A stretch of 64,000 nucleotides of DNA, from assembly GCA_010909725.1 (NCBI GenBank), contig JAACMV010000002.1, forward strand, positions 558,001 to 622,000, written 5' to 3'. Source of the stretch: Picochlorum sp. 'celeri'. Lineage: Eukaryota; Chlorophyta; Trebouxiophyceae. A program made the position numbers and the translations under genes. Every line of letters starts with the position of its first letter. Position 1 is the stretch's first letter. This document shows, one piece after another, positions 30,168-39,493 of the stretch. The notes under the pieces were generated by a model. That model saw only the letters and a program-made list of their open reading frames with translations. It did no database searches and was not told where the DNA came from.

Positions 30168-32041
30168 ATGAGTCTGTCCCCTGAGCGGTCGGAGGAGGAG
30201 GTGGGGGAACTGACGAGCGAACTCAGCAGTCGACAGAATCGCTCAGATAATGCCGCTGTTCAGTCATTCAATATTGCTATCGATCCATTTGATCAGGATG
30301 ATATGGAAAAGAGCCATACAGAAATGAGTGTTCGCATGTCGCCTCGTCCAAGTTCGGTGGTTGCGAGGGAAGGGACTTGGCCATTTTTGTCACCTCGTGC
30401 TTCTATAAACACCGTGATTGATCCCGAGGAGGCGTATATGAACTTGAAGGATGCGAATATGATTGTTCAGATGGAGAATGCTGAACTCATTAAACAGGAA
30501 GATGCGAAACATGGGTCGAAGAAGACACTTGGCTCATTAAAAAAAAAGGGAGGTCCAGAGTTTCCTCCATGGGTAATCAATCCATACTTTGCAACGCTGA
30601 AGCAGCCGAATGCTTTTTGGGTGGACTCTCTCATTCTGATACTGATGGGTGGGTTGATTGGGCTCGTCAATCTTGGGTATAAGTATGCCATCACGTCTGC
30701 TCCAAAGGCATACCTCACAATAGGAGATGACAATGACTATCCAAATTCAAAAGCAACTGTTGGCTTTGCCACCGGAAGGCTTTGGTGGATCGGGCTAGGA
30801 GCGGGTACTGGTTTTGTCAATGCCGTTGCCAAGATTATTTTGAAATTAGGAAACCACGTAGGCTTTATGGGAGCCATTCAGATGCAAAAGTCTGATCCAG
30901 TGGAGTCGCTCAAGGTGGTTATTTGCACCATCATCTCCCTGGTCGGCGGGAGTTCTATCGGCCCAGAAGCTGGATTGGCGGCAATTGGCGGAGGCGTTGC
31001 CTCTTTTCTGTATACTAGAGTTTTAAAATTTACGTATGACGAGGATCGGCGGTACAAATACTATGTTCTTGCTGGGATGAGTGCAGGGTTCACTGGGTTC
31101 CTACCGTCTCCGATCTTGGCAGTGATGATGACGTGGGAATTAGGCATACCACCCGCATTCTGGGGAATAAATCAATTGCATGCTCTTACACTATTTGCCA
31201 TGGCTGCTGTGCCAGCAGCAGCAGTTTTCTTTGCAATAGAAGAGACCACGCTGTATGACCCATTGAACATACAAGTTCCCAATGCAGATGACTACAACCC
31301 TACAAAATATGCCTTTGCAATTGGCATTCTTTTCGGTATTATGGGAGCCCTTCTAGCTATTGTATACTATTTGATTTGCAACTTTGTACGGCTTGCGTTT
31401 GTATACCCTAAAAGGTATGCCAGCAAGTACTTTGGTCCAAAGATTGGATCCATTGTCATCAACACACTTGGAGGTGTCCTCTATGGAACCTTAGGCTATG
31501 TGATGCCTCTCACCATGGGAGATGGAGCTTTTCAAATCCAGGGTATTATTTCTAGCTCAGGTGTGTTTTCATTTGAACGTGTACCATTCTTCTCTGAGCT
31601 GTTGAATGAACCTCCCATGCAGAACAAATTGGATCAAGTATTCTCGCCGCCTCCTGCTTTACAAACATTTTAACCTTCTGGATTTGCATGGAGACTGGAT
31701 TTGTCGGCGGCATCTTCACCCCAATGCTTGCCACGGGCAATTTGCTTGGAGCAGTCTTTGCCAACATCAGTGGTGTCCTGCCAAGCGTGGCGGTAGGATG
31801 TTCATTCATCTCTCTTGCCGCAGCAGTGATACCCGCACCGCTCTTTCTAGTGTTTTTTAGCTCTTCTCTCTTTCAATTGGGAGCCAGAGGCATCATACCA
31901 ATAACAACGTGTGCATTCACGAGTCAATTACTGATAGGGGGAATCGGTTTGTTGCCTCTCTTGAGCAACAATTGGGCATCTGTGCTCACGTCCAAAAATA
32001 AAGCACGATTTCGATGGGCTAAAAAGCCTGGGTCAGCATAA
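30168..32041 (+). CDS. CLC-type chloride channel/transporter
   Basis: Membrane chloride channel or anion/proton exchanger of the CLC superfamily. Exon 1 (30168-31560) and exon 2 (31623-32041) join across a 62-nt intron (GTGTGT donor, ATGCAG acceptor, phase 1), giving ISSSEQIGSSILAASCFTN and 603 residues. Reading straight through the intron would hit a stop at 31673. A 135-residue hydrophilic N-terminal extension precedes the membrane core. The ion-pathway motif GGSSIGPEAGLAAIGG carries the gating-type glutamate (GPE), and GFVGGIFTPML is the second conserved loop. No CBS pair follows the membrane domain; the protein ends in a short basic tail. This makes it closer to bacterial-type CLCs than to typical eukaryotic ones. 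Confidence 0.87.
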
Positions 32042-32220
32042 AAAATTAAATATACAGTTGAGAGTACTTTCTGGGTAAAATATGTACACTATGAACAACG
32101 CTTTTTCACAACAGAAACGTCTTCTTTTTCTCATATTACTCTCTCTGGGGGTAATAATAGCCAACCATGCCGGATCCAAAACAGAAATTAATAATATATA
32201 GATAATTTATCCCATTCGGA

Positions 32221-34404
32221 ATGCCGTGGCAGAGTATATGGGGTCAGATACGACTCATCGAATCCCAACTGTCAAACCCTTGGTTTGTCGGTCTACTGGC
32301 TGTATGCTTGATATATTACCTGGTTGGAATTTTAAATAGAGCTCGGCATGTTTTGCAAGGGAGTAAAGTGGCAAAAGTGGCAGCGGCGACCTTGGACGCT
32401 CTCAGGTCAGTGGAGAGTTCAGAGTATCCCCCAAGGAGACATGTATGGGGTACAGTAGCAAGGAAGAATGGGACGAAGGCTCCTATTTTATGTGTCGAGT
32501 GTACTGATAACATTAGACCATACATTGTTGCGTCAACTGTTCGTAGATGTGTTTGTTGTGGAGTAGCAGCACATGATGGATGTCTCAAGCACGTAAAAGA
32601 TACTTGTAGGCCAATTGCGACACCGGTGCACCCTCAGCCACATTTTTGGGTGGTATTTGGAACTACGTTTGATTATGAAGAGGAAAATAGATCTTTAAGT
32701 CAAGAAAAGCGATGCATTTATTGTCATCATGCCATACCTGGTGGGGTCCTGACGGTGGAGCCAACCTGGGTTTGTGCACACTGCCATTCGTATGCACATG
32801 TATCGTGTTTCGTTGCTCGGCACCCAGGATTACATTCCGTAGCTAAAGCTCATAGAAAGGCCCTTAGGAGTCAGGAGCAGGGTTTATTCGGTAATTTGTA
32901 CGGAACCATGCGACATGATTCTCAACATCATTCTCGCAGCAACAGTTGGGATGATGTGCCAATGATGGGGAATTCATGCGGTCCTGATGAATGCCAGATG
33001 GGTGCTATTCGGTATGTGATTTTCTTATTTTGGGTGGTGAACCAAATGAAGTGCTAATTCAATCTTGAATGCAGGAGCTTTGCTTTGCCAACATCCACTG
33101 TGCGATATGGAATGCAGAAACAACGGATGGATGCTCAAGAATCAAAAGTCGTGAACTACAATGGATCAAAAGGGAAATCTACAAAGCGCAATAAAGGCTC
33201 GAGGCGTAAGAGGGCGTGGTGGCGAAGAGTGTTTGCCTCACAGTCTCTTGACTGGTCACAATGGGACATTTTGGGTGCAGCCTTGCCCCGCCAGTGTCAC
33301 CCCATCCTTGTGTTTATCAATACAAAGAGTGGTCCCCAGGTGGGCCATATCTTGCGTAATAGGTTTTCCAGAATCTTAAATCCATTGCAAGTTGTTACGT
33401 TGCCGAGGCATGATCCAAAGGCCCCGTTGAGAACATTTGCTCATGTTCCACACTTGAGAATAGCTATTGTAGGGGGAGATGGCACCATCGGATGGATCAT
33501 ATCATGCGTCGAAGAACTCAGAATGGATTTTCAATCGCTTGGGAAAGCTTGGATTCCTCCCCCGATTGCAGTGATGCCTGTTGGCACTGGGAATGACCTT
33601 GCTCGATGCCTTGGCTGGGGCTCTGGATATTCAGCATGGAAGTCAAAGGGCGTTTGTAACGCATTGAATGAAATAAACCATGCAGTTCCTGTCACAATAG
33701 ATAGATGGAAGATTTGCTTCACGCATCAGATGAGGAGAAAGGGTTCTATTGTGGACAAGGCACTCCACATGATTTCTCCAAGGCATCAGCAGCGCACGGC
33801 ACACTTTGAGGAGGAGGAGCAGGAGGACGAGGAAGATATGTACATGAATAATTATCTTGGTGTCGGTGTTGATGCCAAAGTAGCATTAGAATTTCATGGA
33901 ATTCGAGAATCTCACCCACAGTGGTTCCAGTCACAGATTGGCAACAAGATTGTGTACACTGGCATGGGAGCATTGGATGTGGTTGGTGCCATTGGAGACC
34001 AGCTCGATTTATCATCAAAAGTCAGCCTTGTATGTGATGGTGAACATATTGAACTACCCAAAGGGTCACAAGGAGTACTTATTGTGAACATAGCTTCATA
34101 CATGGGAGGGATCAACATTTGGGAACAGAGCGATGGCAAAATTGAAAAGAAGAAGCAATCAATGAATGATGGCAAATTGGAAGTTCTCGCAGTATATGGC
34201 AGTTTCCACCTGGGTAAACTCACTGTTGGGTTATCTAGAGCAACAAGAATCGCCCAAGCATCCAGGATTGAAATCAAAACGATGGAGAAAATTCCTATGC
34301 AAATAGATGGAGAACCATTCAGACAGGATCCATGTGATATTGACATTACATGGTCCTCACAAACAAAAATGCTGTCACCCAAACATAAAAGTATTGCTAA
34401 TTGA
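32221..34404 (+). CDS. diacylglycerol kinase, membrane-anchored plant cluster I type
   Basis: Converts diacylglycerol to phosphatidic acid in lipid signalling. Exon 1 (32221-33011) and exon 2 (33075-34404) join across a 63-nt intron (GTATGT donor, ATGCAG acceptor; CG+G = Arg), giving GAIRSFALPTS and 706 residues. An N-terminal hydrophobic anchor lies at about 20-40. Two C1-type cysteine/histidine domains follow at about 75-135 and 150-205 (HVWGTV...CVECTD...CVCCGVAAHDGCLKH; CIYCHHAIPGG...CAHCHSYAHVSCF). The catalytic domain starts at PILVFINTKSGPQVG, with the ATP-binding VGGDGTIGWI and PVGTGNDLARCLGWG. The accessory domain starts at NNYLGVGVDAKVALEFH. This architecture matches plant DGK1/DGK2. 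Confidence 0.93.
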
Positions 34405-34469
34405 CATATCATAATGATTTCAGTATTCGGTTAAATAAATACACGTATATTATAATGGCGAGAACAATC

Positions 34470-35579
34470 CTACTGTATCCTCTTGCTCAAATTGGTGACT
34501 CCAGCTCCAATACATGACAAGAAAATTGTCCCCGACGTATTTTCTGGCCTAATATTAAATTGCACTCCTAAAAACTCTTTGATATGACGAAGGGTTTTAA
34601 CCGTATATGGAGTCAATGGTCCCAATCTCACTTCATTAATCTCCTCTGGACCAAATGCACACATGAGCAAGATGAGTGCCTGATGCGATGTATCCACCAC
34701 ACCTCCCTTTGACACTTCCTCTAGCAACATATATGAGGCTCTCTTTCCTACGTCTTCCGGAATCAATTGATCATCACGCTGCATATCCCCCGCCATGGCA
34801 ACTTCTGCTCCCAACATGCGCCCTGAATTAGTCTCTGCAACAAGCAACACACCATACCCAGGAGACTCCCCAGCCTCTCTCCCACTCATATGATCCGTAA
34901 ATATATACACATCTGGCAAGAGATTATTCAAAACCCCTCGAGCCCCATCTACTACTCTATTCGTTGTCTGCGGAGATACCTTTGTCGCAAACGCAATGCC
35001 TCTCACCCGCTTCACCAGCCCTTCCTCAACCAACGACACAGGAGGCAGCTTACGCTTCATCATCGGCACCTTGAACAAAATTTCACCTCCCCCGTTCGGA
35101 GCAGATCCTCTCTTGATAATTTTCAGCTCAAAATTCCCCTCAACACCTTCCTGTCCCACAAGTTGACGCATCAAAGGACACGTTACAGTCCTCCACATAT
35201 CCACACTGACGTCCGTCGAGTCATTTGTGATCCCATACAGCCGTATCGACAATGGATACTTCCCAAATATTGATATAAGACATAAGGGTTCTAAAAAATA
35301 CCCAATGCCTCGCGATAGCCCACAGTCATGCTCCAAATCAAATCCTCCATGCACAAACCCAGGTCTGTATCGAAGCCGAGTACCTGTTTCATTGATTTCT
35401 ACCTTGCATCCATTTGTCACTTTCTCAAACAATCTCAATAGAGAAGCCTCATAGTCTCGAAGCCCTGGATTCTCATCGTCTGCCCGAATATTATCAATCT
35501 GCATGGCTTTGCCAGAGATGGTCGACAACACCAGTCTCTGTCGGAAGTGCTGACTTCCATCCAGTTTTAGCATGACCAT
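34470..35579 (-). CDS. RCL1: RNA 3'-terminal phosphate cyclase-like protein (RCL1)
   Basis: Nucleolar 18S rRNA processing factor that acts with Bms1 in the small-subunit processome. Single exon of 369 residues from the ATG at 35579; a second in-frame ATG lies two codons on. The cyclase fold is recognisable in LDGSQHFRQRLVLSTISGKAMQI, CGLSRGIGYFLEP, APNGGGEILFKVP and RGIAFATKVSPQ. The catalytic histidine of true cyclases, which lies in a C-terminal H-x-x-D/T-Q type motif, is not evident; the region reads GGVVDTSHQALILLM. This agrees with RCL1 rather than an active RtcA enzyme. Confidence 0.9.
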   Translation of the reverse strand: MVMLKLDGSQHFRQRLVLSTISGKAMQIDNIRADDENPGLRDYEASLLRLFEKVTNGCKVEINETGTRLRYRPGFVHGGFDLEHDCGLSRGIGYFLEPLCLISIFGKYPLSIRLYGITNDSTDVSVDMWRTVTCPLMRQLVGQEGVEGNFELKIIKRGSAPNGGGEILFKVPMMKRKLPPVSLVEEGLVKRVRGIAFATKVSPQTTNRVVDGARGVLNNLLPDVYIFTDHMSGREAGESPGYGVLLVAETNSGRMLGAEVAMAGDMQRDDQLIPEDVGKRASYMLLEEVSKGGVVDTSHQALILLMCAFGPEEINEVRLGPLTPYTVKTLRHIKEFLGVQFNIRPENTSGTIFLSCIGAGVTNLSKRIQ

Positions 35580-36357
35580 TTTTTTCAAAATAGTTTTGCA
35601 TCATAAGAATGGAACTCAAAGAGGAGAGGTGGGTCATCGTATGAGCACATCTCTAGAGATCTGTAGAGATCGCGCTACCGACTGGCGAGTCGTCGGTATC
35701 GATCACCAATGGCCGCGATTCTTCTTCAGGGAAACACAATGAGACACTCGAAAGAGTAAAGAAATGTCATTCAGATCATCATGAGCGTTGCTCCATCGTC
35801 TCTGTTGGAAAAACTAGTGATGCGTTGCAATGTTGGGCGAGTTGTACGCAGAATCACGTCATGATCGGTCCGAGGTATACTTTGATGGGTACACTTGTAT
35901 CCATTGCAGAACAGTCATCCAACCGACAATCCGAGAATTTGAAATTGGTGGCACATGCAATGCCCTCTCTCATACATAATTTATACAAAATTACCTTTTC
36001 AAAACATTCAAAAACGTTTTGACGCCCGTGATTCGTTGCACATTGGTGACAGCGATACAAACACAGCATATAGACCACCCACGTCAAATCTCATTCGATT
36101 CGACTTGAACGCAAGTTTCACGCCACGCTCATATTTCTGCATCCAGGCCTACAAGTACGTTTCTTTTGTCTTTTTTGAATATTTTGTGCACATGGATGGG
36201 TGTTTTTTGATGGGTGACTCGGACCTTGCTTGCTGCTACAAAGCAAGGCAACGGTTTCCTTGCTATTGCTTTGGGGACACGGTGTTGTGTCATGCATTCT
36301 TTGTTTTCGCCGCGTTCGAGTCTTCATGTGATTTTGATACTCTTTTTACGTTCAGGT
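35580..36357. other. long spacer or 5' leader with inverted repeats
   Basis: This 778-base region lies between RCL1 and the unrecognised gene that follows. It contains a perfect palindrome ATCTCTAGAGAT (35649-35660) and the nested inverted repeat TACCGAC...GTCGGTA (35676-35698). A short open frame at 35781-35843 ends at a good GTACGC donor, and another GTACGT donor lies near 36155, with a TTCAG acceptor at about 36355. These may be leader exons of the downstream gene, but no phase-consistent coding path was found, so none is called. Confidence 0.4.
35649..35698. repeat. two adjacent short inverted repeats
   Basis: ATCTCTAGAGAT (perfect, 35649-35660) is followed by TACCGAC-loop-GTCGGTA (35676-35698), whose loop itself holds GACT-GGCG-AGTC. 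This is the same type of structure as the array before rbcS. Confidence 0.65.
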
Positions 36358-37752
36358 ATGCAGCAAACGATGGTTTTATCCCGCAAGGGAAGAAGGATGG
36401 CGGCCAAGGCAGAGGCCAAGGCGAGGAAGGCTGCTGCCCAGGAGGCTGCAGAAGAGGCTGCCGTGCAGGCCGCTGTTGAGGCTGCTCATGAGGCTGCTCT
36501 GCTGAGGAGCAAGGAAAGGAATAATGACCGTACCTCAACATGCGTTGATACAATCAGCGCAGTATTTGGGAGCATCAAGACTGAACTAAAGACTGTTGAG
36601 ATGCCAGGACAGAGCCCTGAAGACGCAGAGGCGGATTGTGTCCAAAAGCCAGTGGTTGCCAAGAGCATGTCCCGGAATGCAATCAGAAATCGCAGAAAGC
36701 GTGCTTCGAGACGCGCAAAGAAAGCAATGCAGAAAACCGCTGCAAAAGAAGACGGTGCAGAAGATACACCACGCATTGCAAAAGAAGACGGTGCAGAAGA
36801 TACACCACGCATTGCTGCAAGTACATGCTCCAAACCTCTTGTCACACCCAAGGATGAGCACGTGAAAGACACTGTCAAGCAAAAGGAAAACACGTCTATA
36901 ACATCTCACGATAGAAATGTGACAGATGACGATAATGAAGATGTTGATCAACCAAAATGGCTCAGAAGCACAGCCTACCTCTTTGGAGTAGAATCTTGGC
37001 AGAACAAGACGCATGAGTTCTATCTTGGAGATCAGTTGGACGCTCACGAGAAGATCCATTGCGTTCTGAATTCCATTAGAAACGAGTATCTTTCACACGA
37101 TGGCTGCCAGAGGCAGGTAGATTTGAAACACTGGCGCGACTGGCAAAAGCTTTCTGGACCATGCACAGGACTCTCGAATGATTCTGCAACATACATTCAC
37201 GAGCTTCCATGCAGCCCCATGGATACGGGAGTAGTCACACTGTATCAAACCAAGGACACACAAAAGAATTATCACACGTTTACCAGCGAAGGTGTCCCAC
37301 TCCATGCCGCGCAAATCTTTGAATGCTATGAAAAAGGATGCAATCAACAATGCCACACTACGCAAGACTTTGAAGCATTGATGATCCATCACAAGATGGC
37401 AATCGCACAGTCCTCCAGTATTGTGTTTGATTCTTATGGAAACCCATACGCACAGAGTCTATCAAACTTGGAATGCGGTGGAGTCGTCTACAGAGGTGCC
37501 CCTCGCTGTGTTCGAATTCACATCATGGTTGTTGCAGGACACAATGAAAAGGGAGAACCCATCTACGTCGAACAGTACACCAAGAGAATGCTCGCATACA
37601 AATCATTCTACAGGGTCATGTCCACAGAGGATAGGGACATGTACCATTATGGAGGTGAGCACCTGTTTTATCCATCTGGGTATCCCTCAATGCATCTCTG
37701 TGAGAATCTTGAGCCAGAATTCGACGCCAATGACAAATTCATCTTTGTCTAA
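36358..37752 (+). CDS. unrecognised protein with basic/alanine-rich N terminus
   Basis: I do not recognise this protein. It has about 464 residues from the ATG at 36358; an in-frame ATG at 36292 is an alternative start. The first 60 residues are a lysine/alanine/glutamate helix. Residues about 115-145 are a strongly basic stretch (RNAIRNRRKRASRRAKK), a possible nuclear localisation signal. A perfect 36-bp tandem duplication then encodes KEDGAEDTPRIA twice. From about residue 200 the protein becomes well ordered, with many aromatic residues and several Cys/His pairs (CYEKGCNQQCHTTQDFEALMIHH), and ends in EFDANDKFIFV. The Cys/His cluster C-x4-C-x3-C-x11-H-H hints at a metal site, but this is inference only. 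Confidence 0.6.
   Translation: MQQTMVLSRKGRRMAAKAEAKARKAAAQEAAEEAAVQAAVEAAHEAALLRSKERNNDRTSTCVDTISAVFGSIKTELKTVEMPGQSPEDAEADCVQKPVVAKSMSRNAIRNRRKRASRRAKKAMQKTAAKEDGAEDTPRIAKEDGAEDTPRIAASTCSKPLVTPKDEHVKDTVKQKENTSITSHDRNVTDDDNEDVDQPKWLRSTAYLFGVESWQNKTHEFYLGDQLDAHEKIHCVLNSIRNEYLSHDGCQRQVDLKHWRDWQKLSGPCTGLSNDSATYIHELPCSPMDTGVVTLYQTKDTQKNYHTFTSEGVPLHAAQIFECYEKGCNQQCHTTQDFEALMIHHKMAIAQSSSIVFDSYGNPYAQSLSNLECGGVVYRGAPRCVRIHIMVVAGHNEKGEPIYVEQYTKRMLAYKSFYRVMSTEDRDMYHYGGEHLFYPSGYPSMHLCENLEPEFDANDKFIFV
36742..36813 (+). repeat. perfect 36-bp tandem duplication in coding sequence
   Basis: Two identical 36-base units (36742-36777 and 36778-36813) lie head to tail and in frame, adding a second copy of a 12-residue acidic segment. 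Identity at all positions, including third codon positions, suggests a recent duplication. Confidence 0.9.
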
Positions 37753-37848
37753 TGCCACAATAGCAGGACTGCACATATATATGTATTGATTTATTCGTGT
37801 AATTACTGGGGTACAGAACCTGGACGAGGCGAATACTTGTTGATCAAT

Positions 37849-39427
37849 ATGACTACAGGTGAAGGAAACTCTGCCCTTCTCAAGGAGGTTTTCCCTGAGG
37901 GAGTAATGTCCCTGAAGGAGGCTGATCCTGAATTATATGCTATTATTAAGGATGAAAAGCACAGGCAACGGTACGGAATGGGAAGTTGTCACTGTGTGGT
38001 CATTGCGGCTTACTGATTTGACGCGATTTAAACTCTTGCAGGCATGGAATTGAGCTGATTGCGTCTGAAAATTTCACAAGTTTGCCTGTGATGGAGTCTC
38101 TTGGCTCCTGTTTGACAAACAAGTACAGTGAAGGGCAGCCAGGGGCAAGATATTATGGAGGAAACGAGCATATTGACAGGGTTGAGCTCTTGTGTAAGAA
38201 GAGGGCACTTGAGGCGTATCGATTGGATCCTGAAAAGTGGGGAGTCAATGTTCAGCCATATTCTGGTTCTCCAGCGAATTTTGCGGTGTATACAGCTCTG
38301 TTGCAGCCACATGATAGAATTATGGGGTTGGACCTACCAAGTGGTGGGCATTTGACACATGGATATTACACTGCAGGAGGAAAGAAGATATCTGCGACGT
38401 CAATTTTCTTCGAATCTCTCCCATACAAATTAAATCCAGAAACTGGGTATATTGATTATGAGAAACTGGAGGAGAAGGCCATGGACTTTAGGCCAAAGCT
38501 CATCATTTGTGGAGGTTCTGCATATCCAAGAGAGTGGGATTATGCCAGATTGAGAGGCATTGCTGACAAGGTTGGGGCATATTTGATGATGGATATGGCT
38601 CATATTTCTGGGCTTGTTGCGGCAAATATTGTGGATCAGCCATTTGAGTACTGTGATGTGGTGACGACAACAACACACAAATCTCTGAGAGGGCCTCGTG
38701 CTGGAATGATCTTCTTCAGAAGGGTACGGCACTTTCTTTTCATGTTCTGTATTGAATATGTTCATGACCGCCTATGAATTCCTTGCAGGGAGTGAAGCCA
38801 GCAGATAGACTTGCACGAGGAGAAGCTGAGGGGTCTATGTACGACTTTGAGGACAAGATCAACTTTGCCGTGTTCCCATCTCTTCAGGGAGGACCACACA
38901 ATCATCAAATTGGAGCTCTTGCATGTGCTCTGCGTTGGGCAGCAACAGAAGATTTTAAAAAGTACCAAGAGCAGGTTGTGTCAAACTCTCGTGCTCTTGG
39001 AGCTGCGCTTGTGAAGAAGGGATACAAACTTGTGACTGGAGGAACAGACAATCACCTGGTTCTTTGGGATCTTCGCCCAGAGGGGGTGACTGGCTCCAAG
39101 ATGGAGAAGGCATGTGATCTCTGTCATATTACTTTGAATAAAAATGCTGTGGTCGGAGATGTCAGCGCCATGACCCCAGGAGGTGTCCGTATTGGTGCCC
39201 CTGCTATGACATCCCGTGGGCTCAAGGAGGCAGACTTTGAGCAGATTGCAGAGTTCTTGCACGAGGTGCTTGAGGAATGCAAGAGGGTTCAGGAAACAAG
39301 TGGTAAGCTGTTGAAAGACTTTACTGTCGGTATTGAGAACAGTGCAACAATTGCTGCCATCAAGGCACGAGTGGAGGAATGGGCTGGCTCATTCCCAATG
39401 CCAGGACATGACGAATCTGGACTGTAA
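37849..39427 (+). CDS. SHMT: serine hydroxymethyltransferase
   Basis: Pyridoxal-phosphate enzyme interconverting serine and glycine with tetrahydrofolate; it supplies one-carbon units and, in mitochondria, photorespiration. Exons 37849-37970, 38042-38723 and 38789-39427 (introns 71 and 65 nt, both GTACGG donors) give 480 residues. The first junction gives [25 protein letters not shown] and the second GMIFFRRGVKPADR. Lys254 in [16 protein letters not shown] is the PLP lysine; [15 protein letters not shown] and [10 protein letters not shown] are also conserved. The N terminus is short and not presequence-like, suggesting a cytosolic form, unless an upstream exon was missed. A second start just upstream (37786) is not supported by family alignment. 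Confidence 0.95.
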
Positions 39428-39493
39428 TTGAGCGATTTCTTTCATCCTCTCTCCATATGAATGTGCATTTATACATATTTAAACATATATATA

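Noticed and set aside
35781..35843. A short open frame (21 codons) ending at a good GTACGC donor
   Set aside because: No downstream acceptor gave a phase-compatible continuation; all three phases meet stops. Kept only as a possible leader exon.
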